Both the position numbers and the translations under genes were made by a program. A stretch of 64,000 bases of DNA from positions 1-64,000 of the forward strand of contig WRET01000008.1 of NCBI GenBank assembly GCA_009779195.1, in the 5' to 3' direction. Source of the DNA: Micrococcales bacterium (lineage in GTDB: Bacteria > Actinomycetota > Actinomycetes > Actinomycetales > Cellulomonadaceae). Positions 9,518-16,594 of this stretch are shown in pieces (positions within the stretch are counted from its first letter, which is position 1; each line of letters opens with the position of its first letter). The notes under the pieces were generated by a model. The model worked only from the letters and a program-made list of their open reading frames with translations. It ran no database searches and was not told where the DNA came from.

Positions 9518-9544
9518 CTGAAACATGTGTTTCAGGCTGAAACA
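9518..9544. promoter_or_regulatory. Operator candidate with three CTGAAACA half-sites
   Basis: CTGAAACA (9518-9525) and TGTTTCAG (9528-9535) form a perfect palindrome with a 2-base centre, followed by a third CTGAAACA (9537-9544). It lies about 100 bases upstream of the DUF4132 gene start and about 210 bases before degV. Confidence 0.55.
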
Positions 9545-9675
9545 GCGTCACCTTCTTGGGCGAACCTGGCCAGCGGGCCGCGCAGGTGCCAACGTGAAAG
9601 TGACGTGATGCTCCGGGTCGGTAGAGTTATGCAGGTGAGACAGCGCGAAGCAGCGACGGGTCCCGCCGTCTGCCC

Positions 9676-9751
9676 CCTGGCCGACGTGGCCGTCGGGACG
9701 TTGGCCGGGCGAGGTCTGGGCACGGTCCTGGTGAACCTGGTCGCGGGCTGA
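9676..9751 (+). pseudogene. Decayed copy of the leuS 3' end
   Basis: In frame this reads LADVAVGTLAGRGLGTVLVN then LVAG and a stop. It aligns with the leuS C-terminus ([20 protein letters not shown], stop) after a one-codon and a six-codon gap. The bases after the stop (GGCTGACATGGTCGGCC) also match those after leuS (GGCTGACATCGTCAGCC). It ends two bases before degV, the gene normally next to leuS, so it is probably the original junction left behind by insertion. Confidence 0.6.
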
Positions 9752-9752
9752 C

Positions 9753-10799
9753 ATGGTCGGCCCTGGGGTGCTGCCGGGCCGGGTCGCGGTGGTCACCGAC
9801 TCCACCGCGGCGCTGCCACCTGCGCTGGCCCGTGCGGGTGGGGTGAGGGTCGTGTCTTTGGACGTCATCGTCGGGCGGCGGCGCACCCTCGATGGTGACA
9901 TCGACGGGGCCGACCTGCTCGCCGCCCTGGAACGTGGCGAACGGCCAGTGACCTCCCAACCACCGCCCGGGGCTTTCGCGGCGGCCTACGAACGTGCCGC
10001 CGCCGAGGGGGCGAGCGCGGTCGTCTCGGTGCACCTGTCGGGCCAGTTGTCTGGCACTGCTGCGGCGGCCCGGCTGGCGGCGGCTGACGCTGGTATCCCT
10101 GTGGTGGTCGTGGACTCGGGCACAGCGGCGATGGGTATGGGTTTCGCGGTCTTGGCTGCGGCACGGGCGGGGACGCCGCAGCTGCCCAAACCCGCGCCTG
10201 AGCCTTGGTGGCGCCGGTGGGCGCCTGCGCGGGCACCTGTCGCCCCGGTGAGCGTGCCCGACGTGGACGAGGTCGCTGCTACCGCCCAGGCGGTCGCCGG
10301 TTCGTCACAGGTGTGGTTCCTCGTCGACAACCTCGACCACCTGCGGCGAGGGGGACGGTTGTCGGGGACGTCGGCCTTGCTGGGCACACTCATCCAGCTG
10401 CGTCCGCTGCTGACTGTCACCGACGGGCACCTGGCCGTCGCGGGGAAGGTCCGCACCCGGCGCGCGGCACGTGCCCGGTTGGTCCAGCTCGCGGTGGAGT
10501 CTGTGCAGGCGCGGGGCAAGGCACGGGTGGCTGTGCACCACCTGGGCAACGTCGACGCAGCCGCGGACCTGGCCCGCCAGGTCGTGGCCGCTGCTGGTGA
10601 CGGGGTGGTCCAGACCGTCATCTCCGAGATTGGTGCGGTCTTGGCCGCACATGTCGGACCGGGGGCGCTGGCCATCGCTGTGGCCGACGCCGAACCTGTC
10701 GTGCCTGCGCAGAGCCCTGCCGACATGTCGTCACCTGGTGAGGTGGGGTCGTCCGGCGAACCGTCCACAGCCGACGGTGACGACGCTCCTGTGCCCTGA
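9753..10799 (+). CDS. DegV family fatty-acid-binding protein
   Basis: 348 aa. DegV/FakB-type proteins bind a fatty acid and present it to a kinase. Family motifs are visible: VAVVTDSTAALP at the N-terminus, PVTSQPPPGAFAAAY, SVHLSGQLSGTAAAARL, VVVDSGTAAMGMGFAV, and a C-terminal domain with VWFLVDNLDHLRRGGRLSG. The start ATG is one base after the decayed leuS stop. Downstream are comEA and comEC, the usual actinobacterial order. The C-terminal 30 residues are low-complexity and probably disordered. Confidence 0.9.
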   Translation: MVGPGVLPGRVAVVTDSTAALPPALARAGGVRVVSLDVIVGRRRTLDGDIDGADLLAALERGERPVTSQPPPGAFAAAYERAAAEGASAVVSVHLSGQLSGTAAAARLAAADAGIPVVVVDSGTAAMGMGFAVLAAARAGTPQLPKPAPEPWWRRWAPARAPVAPVSVPDVDEVAATAQAVAGSSQVWFLVDNLDHLRRGGRLSGTSALLGTLIQLRPLLTVTDGHLAVAGKVRTRRAARARLVQLAVESVQARGKARVAVHHLGNVDAAADLARQVVAAAGDGVVQTVISEIGAVLAAHVGPGALAIAVADAEPVVPAQSPADMSSPGEVGSSGEPSTADGDDAPVP

Positions 10800-11180
10800 T
10801 CTGGTTGTTGACGCCTCCGCGGGGTGCTACGCGCACGTAGCGTCGCGAGCATGGCTGAGATACCGAACTCTTGGAACCGCACACCACGAGACGGTGGGGA
10901 CGGTTCTTCTGTCTTGCCTGGTGTGCCGTGGGCCGGGCGAGACGGTGGGGACGGTTCCTCAGTCTTGCCTGGTGTGCCGTGGGCCGGGCGAGACGGTGGG
11001 GACGGTTCCTCAGTCTTGCCCGGTCCGCCGTGGACCGGCGGACTGGGCAAGACAGTAGGAACCGTCCCCACCGTCTCGCCCTCCGCTCCCATTGTCTTGC
11101 CTTCCGCTCGTGGATACGCGGGTGATGACACGGAACCGCTGCGCACGGTCTCGTCCTTCGCTCAGGGGGGTGGCGACACG
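10800..11180. other. Intergenic region with REP cluster
   Basis: Gap between degV and the preferred comEA start. About half of it is REP-like repeats (10888-11081). An open frame runs through the repeats into comEA, but I take it as accidental because the repeat unit is 51 bases and so keeps any frame open. Confidence 0.5.
10888..11081. repeat. REP cluster A: three tandem 51-bp units plus one inverted copy
   Basis: Units start at 10888, 10939 and 10990, each with the core GGTGGGGACGGTTCCT (unit 1 has one change), followed by TGCCTGGTGTGCCGTGGGCC in units 1 and 2. An inverted copy of the core ends the cluster at 11043-11081, so unit 3 and the inverted copy can form a long hairpin. The same family occurs at 4468-4508 and 36006-36332. 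Confidence 0.85.
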
Positions 11181-11834
11181 TTGGCTCGGTCTACGGCGGC
11201 GTTGCGGCGGGCCCGCAGCGAGTATGTGGCTCGGCACGACCCGCCGCCGGAGACGCCGCGGCGACCACAGCGGTGGGCGGTGTCACGACGGCTGGGGTTG
11301 GCCGCGGCGGGGGTGGTGGCGCTGGTCGCCACTGCGGTCGGGCTGCGTACGGGGACGTCAGTGGCGGGCAGTGCTGTTGACCTGGGGACTCCTTCGCCGC
11401 CAGCGGTGGTGGAGTCTGTGCCGAATGTCGTGGTCGTGCATGTGGTCGGGGCTGTCGTCCGGCCGGGGGTTTTTGTCCTGGCTGGTGGGTCACGGGTGGC
11501 TGACGCGGTGGAGGCTGCTGGGGGCGCCACGGACGAGGCGGACCTGGCGGCGCTCAACCTCGCCAGACCGTTGGTCGACGGCGAACAGCTCTACGTCCCC
11601 TTGCCCGGTGAGGTCGTCCCGGGTGCGCCGGGCGGTCCCGCTGTGGTCGACGACGGCAGGGTCGACCTCAACAACGCCACCCAGTCCGAGCTGGAGACGT
11701 TGCCGGGGGTCGGGCCGGTGATCGCCGGACGTATCATCGACGGCCGTCCGTTCGCCTCCGTGGACTCCCTGGAGAAGGTCTCGGGGATCGGCCCGGCGAC
11801 GATGGCCCGTCTGCGTGACCTGGTCAAGGTCTGA
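11181..11834 (+). CDS. comEA: ComEA family DNA-binding competence protein
   Basis: Membrane-anchored DNA receptor of the transformation machinery, 217 aa from the preferred start. One membrane segment (LGLAAAGVVALVATAVGL) is followed by an SLBB domain (VVVHVVGAVVRPGVFVLAGG) and a C-terminal helix-hairpin-helix pair (DLNNATQSELETLPGVGPVI, VSGIGPATMARLRDLV) that contacts DNA. TTG at 11181 has AGGGGGG nine bases upstream; starting earlier would put REP repeats into the protein. The stop overlaps comEC as TGATG. The start is uncertain, the identity is not. Confidence 0.88.
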   Translation: MARSTAALRRARSEYVARHDPPPETPRRPQRWAVSRRLGLAAAGVVALVATAVGLRTGTSVAGSAVDLGTPSPPAVVESVPNVVVVHVVGAVVRPGVFVLAGGSRVADAVEAAGGATDEADLAALNLARPLVDGEQLYVPLPGEVVPGAPGGPAVVDDGRVDLNNATQSELETLPGVGPVIAGRIIDGRPFASVDSLEKVSGIGPATMARLRDLVKV

Positions 11835-13318
11835 TGCCGCGCACCACAGCCGCGGTCGTCAAAGAACCTGAGGAGGTTGCCGACCCTGTTGACCTGCGGC
11901 TCGTACCCGTGGCCGCCGGGGCGTGGGCTGGTGCGTTCGTCGTGGTGCTCGCCCCGGTGCGTTGGTGCGTCATCAGCGTGGGGTGCTGCCTGGTCGTCAT
12001 GGTCCTTGGTGCGCTGCGGCGCGACAGGTGGGCCGGGTCGGTGGTCCTCGTGGCTGGGGTTGCTGCCGCTGTGCTCGGCGCAGGTGCGGCCCAGCAGCAC
12101 GCCCGCTGGTCGGGCCAGGTCGCCGACGCGGTCGCCGAACGACGCACCGTGACCGTCACCGCAACCACCCAGACCGTCCCCACACCCACCGGTTACCGCA
12201 ACGCCTGCCGGTACCTGGTGACAGTCTCACAGCTGGACACCAGCGACCAGACCACCACGACAGCAGCACCCGTGCGGGTCGAGGCACCGTGCCAGCAGCT
12301 GGCCCCAGGCACAGCGGTGGCCGTGACAGGACGCCTGGGACCAGTGCGCGCAGGCCGGGCGGTGGGGGCCCTGCGCACCAACGAGCCAGCCCGTGAGGTG
12401 GCACCAGCGCCGACCTGGTCGCGGGCCGCAGACACGGTCCGCGACGCTGGCCACCGTCGTGCCGACGTGCTGCCAGCCCCCCTCGACTCGCTGCTGCCAG
12501 GGATCGTGTGGGGTGACACCAGCGGACTGGACGACCAGACCACGCAGGACCTGCGCGTGGCAGGGCTGACCCACCTCACAGCGGTGTCCGGGGCGCATTT
12601 CGCCATCGTGCTGGCGACCGTCCTCGCGGTGGGTGCGGCGCTGAGGCTGCCCCGGATGGTGCGCACCAGCGCGGCAGTGCTCGCCGGGGTTGGGCTCGTG
12701 GTTCTTGTCGGGCCGCAACCATCAGTCCTGCGGGCAGCGGTCATGGGCGCCGTCGGGGTGGTCGCGCTCATGGTCGGACGGCGTTCGGCGGCCCCAGCGG
12801 CGCTGTGCACGACGATCGTCGTGCTGCTCCTGGTCGACCCGTGGCTGGCCACCGAGGTGGGGTTCCAGCTGTCCGTGGCCGCGACTGTCGGCATCATCGC
12901 TCTGGCGGGCCTGTGGGTGCGTCGCTGGTCGCGGTGGGTGCCCCAGCCGCTGGCCATGGCTGTCTCCGTGCCCTTGTCGGCCCAGCTCGCGGTGATGCCG
13001 GTGCTGTTGACGATCTCGCCGCAGGTGCCGACGTACGCGGTGTTCGCCAACCTCGCTGTCGCGCCTGTCGTGGCACCGGTGACGGTGATCGGCCTGCTCG
13101 GCCTGGTCGCATCAGTGTTCTGGCCTGCTGGTGCCCAGGTGCTGGTGTGGCTGGCCGGGGCGGGGTGCGCGTGGATCGTCCTCGTCGCCCGCACCGCGGC
13201 CAGGGCCCCAGGTGCCACCGTGGCGTGGCTGCCCGGACCAGCCGGTCTGGTCGTGTGCACGGGGGCGGTCGTCGCCGTGGCCGTCTTGGCGACCCGCAGA
13301 CGACAACGCGCGGACTAA
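11834..13318 (+). CDS. comEC: ComEC/Rec2 DNA uptake channel, lacking the C-terminal metallo-beta-lactamase domain
   Basis: Polytopic inner-membrane protein, 494 aa, that passes single-stranded DNA into the cell. The N-terminal OB-like region is followed by the Competence domain with the hallmark AGLTHLTAVSGAHFAIVLA and many membrane segments. Many ComEC proteins run to 700-800 residues and end in a metallo-beta-lactamase nuclease domain; this one stops after the last membrane segment (ending TRRRQRAD). No remnant of the missing domain is visible in the 10 bases before holA. It is coupled to comEA by a one-base overlap. Confidence 0.9.
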   Translation: MPRTTAAVVKEPEEVADPVDLRLVPVAAGAWAGAFVVVLAPVRWCVISVGCCLVVMVLGALRRDRWAGSVVLVAGVAAAVLGAGAAQQHARWSGQVADAVAERRTVTVTATTQTVPTPTGYRNACRYLVTVSQLDTSDQTTTTAAPVRVEAPCQQLAPGTAVAVTGRLGPVRAGRAVGALRTNEPAREVAPAPTWSRAADTVRDAGHRRADVLPAPLDSLLPGIVWGDTSGLDDQTTQDLRVAGLTHLTAVSGAHFAIVLATVLAVGAALRLPRMVRTSAAVLAGVGLVVLVGPQPSVLRAAVMGAVGVVALMVGRRSAAPAALCTTIVVLLLVDPWLATEVGFQLSVAATVGIIALAGLWVRRWSRWVPQPLAMAVSVPLSAQLAVMPVLLTISPQVPTYAVFANLAVAPVVAPVTVIGLLGLVASVFWPAGAQVLVWLAGAGCAWIVLVARTAARAPGATVAWLPGPAGLVVCTGAVVAVAVLATRRRQRAD

Positions 13319-13321
13319 CCT
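13316..13321 (+). promoter_or_regulatory. -10 element of holA, leaderless type
   Basis: TAACCT ends seven bases before the holA GTG and overlaps the comEC stop codon. There is no Shine-Dalgarno sequence between it and the start. Confidence 0.4.
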
Positions 13322-13328
13322 AGGTCCC

Positions 13329-14333
13329 GTGGCAGCACCGCGTCGTCCTAGCCGGTCCCGGGCCGGGTGCAGCTGGCGTGAGGCTGAGCCAGCCCCGGTC
13401 GTCCTTGTCTCTGGTCCGCAGGACCTGTTGGCCCAGCGGGCGGCCGAACGGATCGTCGCTGCGGTCCGTGGCACCGACCCGCAGGTGGAGGTGGTCCACC
13501 TCGACGCGGCTGAGTATGGCGCTGGTGAGCTGAGCGTGGCCACGAGCCCGTCGTTGTTCTCTGAGGCGAAGGTGGTGCTGTTCGCCGGGCTGGAGAAGGG
13601 CAGCGACGCGGCCCTGGCCGACGCCCAGGCGTATATCGGTGGTCCGGACGGTGACGCGGTCGTGGTGATGATCCACGGGGGAGGCCAGCGCGGCAAGAAG
13701 CTCCTCGACGCGGCGAAGGCGGCGGGGGTGCCGACAGTGGCGTGCGAGGCGGTGCGCACCGACGCGGACAAGTCCGACTTCGTGGCCGCCGAGCTGCGGG
13801 ACGCCAGCCGTCGTGCCGAGCCGCGGGCGGTGAGGGCCCTGGTCGACGCCGTCGGCACAGACCTGCGTGAGCTCGCCGCGGCATGCTCCCAGCTCGTCGC
13901 CGACACCACCGGGACGATCACCGCTGACGTCGTGGACCGTTACTACGGCGGACGCGTCGAGGCGACCGGTTTCCAGGTCGCCGACGCTGCTGTCGCTGGG
14001 GATGTCAGCCGCGCCGTGGCGCTGCTGCGCCACGCCCTGGCCACCGGGGTCGACCCTGTGCCGCTGGTCGCCGCGTTGGCCATGAAGCTGCGCACGTTGG
14101 CCAAGGTCTCCACTGTGCGCGGCCGGGGTTCTGGTGGCGCCCACGACCTGGGCCTGGCCCCGTGGCAGGTGGAGAAGGCGTCGTCGGAGCTGCGGCACTG
14201 GACCCCGCAGACCCTGGCTGTGGCCATCACCGCGGTCGCCCAGGCCGACGCCGACGTCAAAGGCCAAAGCCGTGACCGCCAGTACGCGGTGGAACGTGCT
14301 GTCCTGCGCGTCGCCCAGGCCGCCCGGCAGTAG
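13329..14333 (+). CDS. holA: DNA polymerase III subunit delta
   Basis: Clamp-loader subunit that opens the sliding clamp; 334 aa, normal length. Visible are the AAA+-like N-terminus (PVVLVSGPQDLLAQRAAERI), VVHLDAAEYGAGEL, SLFSEAKVVLFAGLEK, and the C-terminal collar domain (TGVDPVPLVAALAMKLRTLA, then GLAPWQVEKA). The GTG at 13329 fits the conserved N-terminus and the TAACCT promoter seven bases upstream. In related genomes rpsT usually follows; here EAL, peptide and regulator genes intervene. It ends 12 bases from the convergent EAL gene. Confidence 0.93.
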   Translation: MAAPRRPSRSRAGCSWREAEPAPVVLVSGPQDLLAQRAAERIVAAVRGTDPQVEVVHLDAAEYGAGELSVATSPSLFSEAKVVLFAGLEKGSDAALADAQAYIGGPDGDAVVVMIHGGGQRGKKLLDAAKAAGVPTVACEAVRTDADKSDFVAAELRDASRRAEPRAVRALVDAVGTDLRELAAACSQLVADTTGTITADVVDRYYGGRVEATGFQVADAAVAGDVSRAVALLRHALATGVDPVPLVAALAMKLRTLAKVSTVRGRGSGGAHDLGLAPWQVEKASSELRHWTPQTLAVAITAVAQADADVKGQSRDRQYAVERAVLRVAQAARQ

Positions 14334-14345
14334 TCCTCAGGATTC

Positions 14346-15050
14346 TTAGGTGGGCATGGTGCTTAGGTGGGGCATGGTGACGGCGGGGCCCAGGGCGTCG
14401 CCTTGGAGGAGGTCGAACCCGGCGCGGACGCACATCTCGACGAGCTCGGTGGTCTCGACGCGTTCGGCGATGAGGGTGGCGTCGTGGGTCCGGCCGATCT
14501 CGACCAGACGCAGACCGTCAGGTTTGACCAGGTCGCGGCAGTCGACCTTGACGAAGTCGGCGTAGGGGAGCATGGGCATCTGCTCGGCGGACGCGGTGAA
14601 GTCGTCGATGGCGACCCGGTAGCCACGGGCGCGCAGGCGGCGCAGGCCCAAGACCACACCAGGGTCACCGGGGACCGACTCGACGATCTCCAGCACCAGA
14701 CGGCCCATATGGGCAGGCAGCGGACGGTCGCGCACGAGGAACGAGCGGGTCACGTTGACAAAGATCAGCGGTCCTTCGGCGTCGGCGGCCGACTCTTCGA
14801 AGACCGAGCGCAGCACTGACGCCGAGGCCACGTCTTGGCGTTCGGCGCGCCACAGGTCCACGCCTGCAGGCCGGCCCACACGGCTGCGGTACAGGTACTC
14901 GTGGCCGACCAGCGCCCCAGCCGTGGTCCAGATCGGCTGGCGGGCGACCGGGGGCCGCTGCGTGGGCACGTGGGACAGGTGCGGGACCGGCGCCCCGGGC
15001 TCGCTCGGCTCGGTCGCCACCCGCGACGACGCCACTCTCGCCGGATCCAT
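14346..15050 (-). CDS. Degenerate EAL-domain protein, copy 1
   Basis: 234 aa, EAL fold related to c-di-GMP phosphodiesterases, closest in style to the YuxH/HDOD-associated subgroup. In order: ARQPIWTTAGALVGHEYLYR (EYL in place of EAL), FVNVTRSFL, LVLEIVESVPGD, VAIDDFTASAEQM (DDF retained), VKVDCRDLV, AERVETTELV (the AEGVE Gly is Arg) and LLQGDALGPA. Several metal ligands are conserved but others are not, so catalysis is doubtful and a binding or scaffold role is possible. There is no membrane segment or GGDEF domain. It lies 28 bases downstream of a paralogue on the same strand, probably one operon. Confidence 0.7.
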   Translation of the reverse strand: MDPARVASSRVATEPSEPGAPVPHLSHVPTQRPPVARQPIWTTAGALVGHEYLYRSRVGRPAGVDLWRAERQDVASASVLRSVFEESAADAEGPLIFVNVTRSFLVRDRPLPAHMGRLVLEIVESVPGDPGVVLGLRRLRARGYRVAIDDFTASAEQMPMLPYADFVKVDCRDLVKPDGLRLVEIGRTHDATLIAERVETTELVEMCVRAGFDLLQGDALGPAVTMPHLSTMPT

Positions 15051-15078
15051 ACTCTTCACCCGCTCCCGGTTAGGAGGT

Positions 15079-15903
15079 CTACAGCCCGACGGGACGGGCC
15101 GCAGTGCGGTCCACCGTCGTCGCTCGTCCCAGGAGATTGCCCTGGAACAGGGAGAACCCGAGGTCCCTGGCCAAGGCCAGCTGGTCGCGCCTTTCGACGA
15201 ACTCCCCGACGAGGGTCGCATCGTAGGTACGCGCGACGCGCACCACCGGCACTCCCTCGACGTCGAGGTCGCGCACGTCGATCTTGACGAAGTCAGCCAG
15301 CGGCAGCAACCGGCGTTGGGCCGGTTGGTTGGAGAACGAGGGCAGGCAGACGCTGAAGCCCTGGGCGCGGAGGTCGATGATCCCGTCGCAGACCTTGGCG
15401 TCTGGCACCAGGTTGGTGGGGAGCTCGACGATGAGCCGGTCGGGGCGCGGGGGCAGGGGAAGCTCGCCGACGAGGTACCCGCGTGGGCACCGCACGGCGA
15501 TATGACGGTCCCCGGCCAACGACTCCAGATCGGCGCGGGAGAACGTCGCACGCAGGACGTGAGATGTCGCCCGTTCGTGGGTAGCGGAGGTCCAGCGGCG
15601 AGGGTCAGAGCTGACCTGGGAACGGAACGACAGCTGGTAGGCGGAGACGCCACCGTCGATGTCGAAGATGCTCTGGCGGGCCACGAGAACCGGTCCGCTG
15701 GCGACAAATTCGTCCCAGGTATGAGCGAGCTCGGACGGGATAGCGTCGTCGACTGCCGCGGCAATCCGCCCCATCTCGAGTTCGTCCACGCCTTGCACGA
15801 GTCCATCAGACCACAAACCCGCAGGCTGGACCACGGCCGGGCGGGTGGAATCTGGGGTGGCCGGTCCCGCAGGACGGGTGAGGATGTCCCCGTGGCGCCG
15901 CAT
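15079..15903 (-). CDS. Degenerate EAL-domain protein, copy 2
   Basis: 274 aa from the ATG at 15903; the frame extends upstream to 15999, so the start is uncertain. The fold mirrors the downstream paralogue: LVARQSIFDIDGGVSAYQLS, RLIVELPTNLVPD, FVKIDVRDLDVEGV, YDATLVGEFVERRDQ, LFQGNLLGRATT. The catalytic Glu of EAL is Gln and the DDFG segment is lost (CLPSFSNQ), so enzymatic activity is unlikely. Tandem EAL-like proteins with graded loss of catalytic residues suggest a heteromeric or sensory role. This is inference. Confidence 0.65.
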   Translation of the reverse strand: MRRHGDILTRPAGPATPDSTRPAVVQPAGLWSDGLVQGVDELEMGRIAAAVDDAIPSELAHTWDEFVASGPVLVARQSIFDIDGGVSAYQLSFRSQVSSDPRRWTSATHERATSHVLRATFSRADLESLAGDRHIAVRCPRGYLVGELPLPPRPDRLIVELPTNLVPDAKVCDGIIDLRAQGFSVCLPSFSNQPAQRRLLPLADFVKIDVRDLDVEGVPVVRVARTYDATLVGEFVERRDQLALARDLGFSLFQGNLLGRATTVDRTAARPVGL

Positions 15904-16042
15904 TTTGCGACGCGCCGACGATTCCGACACGCCGATGACTAGGTACGTCCGTTTGGGCGAACGGGCCGACCGGGGCCGACACGCCCAGGTTGTCGACACG
16001 CCGAAGCCCGTACAGCCGGAGAGCCCGAGCCACCCGGATGTG

Positions 16043-16059
16043 GTCAGAATGTCTCTGAC
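16043..16059. promoter_or_regulatory. Inverted repeat upstream of the peptide gene
   Basis: GTCAGA (16043-16048) and TCTGAC (16054-16059) form a perfect 6-base inverted repeat with a 5-base spacer, 25 bases before the AGGAGG of the peptide gene. It is a candidate operator for the adjacent XRE-TPR regulator. No second copy was noticed before the regulator itself. Confidence 0.4.
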
Positions 16060-16095
16060 AGGTGTCCCCGCTCGTGAGTAACAGGAGGCAGAACC

Positions 16096-16230
16096 ATGAC
16101 TCGTACACCCAAGATCGTTGCCGTCGTCGCAGCAGCACTGCTCGCCCTCGGCCTGTCCGCCACCGCGGCGTCAGCAAGCGCCGAAGACAACGCTGGTGGG
16201 GGCATCGGCTGCTGCAAGTGGATCCGTTGA
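16096..16230 (+). CDS. Secreted 44-residue peptide precursor, candidate signalling peptide
   Basis: Small gene with a perfect AGGAGG (16084-16089) six bases before its ATG. The product has a basic start (MTRTPK), a hydrophobic stretch IVAVVAAALLALGLSATAA and an ASA signal-peptidase site (residues 27-29). Cleavage there would release a 15-residue peptide, EDNAGGGIGCCKWIR. It has its own strong terminator (16277-16308) and lies 364 bases upstream of an XRE-TPR regulator on the same strand. The arrangement resembles peptide precursors of RRNPP quorum-sensing systems (PlcR/PapR, Rgg/SHP, NprR/NprX). I recognise no homologue of the peptide. It could instead be a small secreted toxin or bacteriocin; a role in signalling is inference. 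Confidence 0.65.
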   Translation: MTRTPKIVAVVAAALLALGLSATAASASAEDNAGGGIGCCKWIR

Positions 16231-16276
16231 ACCGCTAGAAGACGGGTTCGACGTTACCCCGAGGCGTCGAAGCCGA

Positions 16277-16308
16277 CCGAGGGCCGGTGCACATGCACCG
16301 GCCCTCGG
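16277..16308 (+). terminator. Terminator of the peptide gene
   Basis: A perfect 15-base stem (CCGAGGGCCGGTGCA, 16277-16291, with 16294-16308) closed by two bases, 47 bases after the peptide stop codon. It insulates the peptide transcript from the regulator. Confidence 0.85.
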
Positions 16309-16580
16309 TTCGTCGTCTGTGACCGCCGACGCTCCCCGTCGACACTGTCAGGTACCACGGTCCAGGAGCAGTGGACGTGGCTGGACGACACGCGGACGTT
16401 CGGCGCCCCCCGCCGCGCCGGTGTGGTCGGACGCCCGATGTGCTCCATACGTCCAGCGTCATTCGAACGAGCGAGCTGTCTGCCCGTGAGCCCCTCTTTT
16501 GCGTGCTCCGCCCTGGTGACTCGGACGGGGATCTGCCCAAAATTGTCCCGTTTTCGCCCACACGGTCCCCTCGTCACGGA

Positions 16581-16586
16581 TACAAT
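16581..16586 (+). promoter_or_regulatory. -10 element of the XRE-TPR regulator
   Basis: TACAAT, a near-consensus -10, ends eight bases before the regulator's ATG, so the transcript is probably leaderless. No good -35 is visible. Confidence 0.55.
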
Positions 16587-16594
16587 GACGAACC

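Larger units (their letters stand above)
16231..16594. other. Intergenic region between peptide gene and XRE-TPR regulator
   Basis: Contains the peptide terminator (16277-16308) and the regulator's -10 element (16581-16586). The remaining 270 bases show no convincing gene on either strand. A stretch around 16485-16560 is AT-richer than usual and probably holds the promoter region. Confidence 0.5.

Noticed and set aside
10824..11180. Extended comEA N-terminus reading through the REP repeats
   Set aside because: The repeat family occurs outside genes elsewhere, the 51-base period keeps any frame open, and a TTG with AGGGGGG at the right distance follows the repeats.
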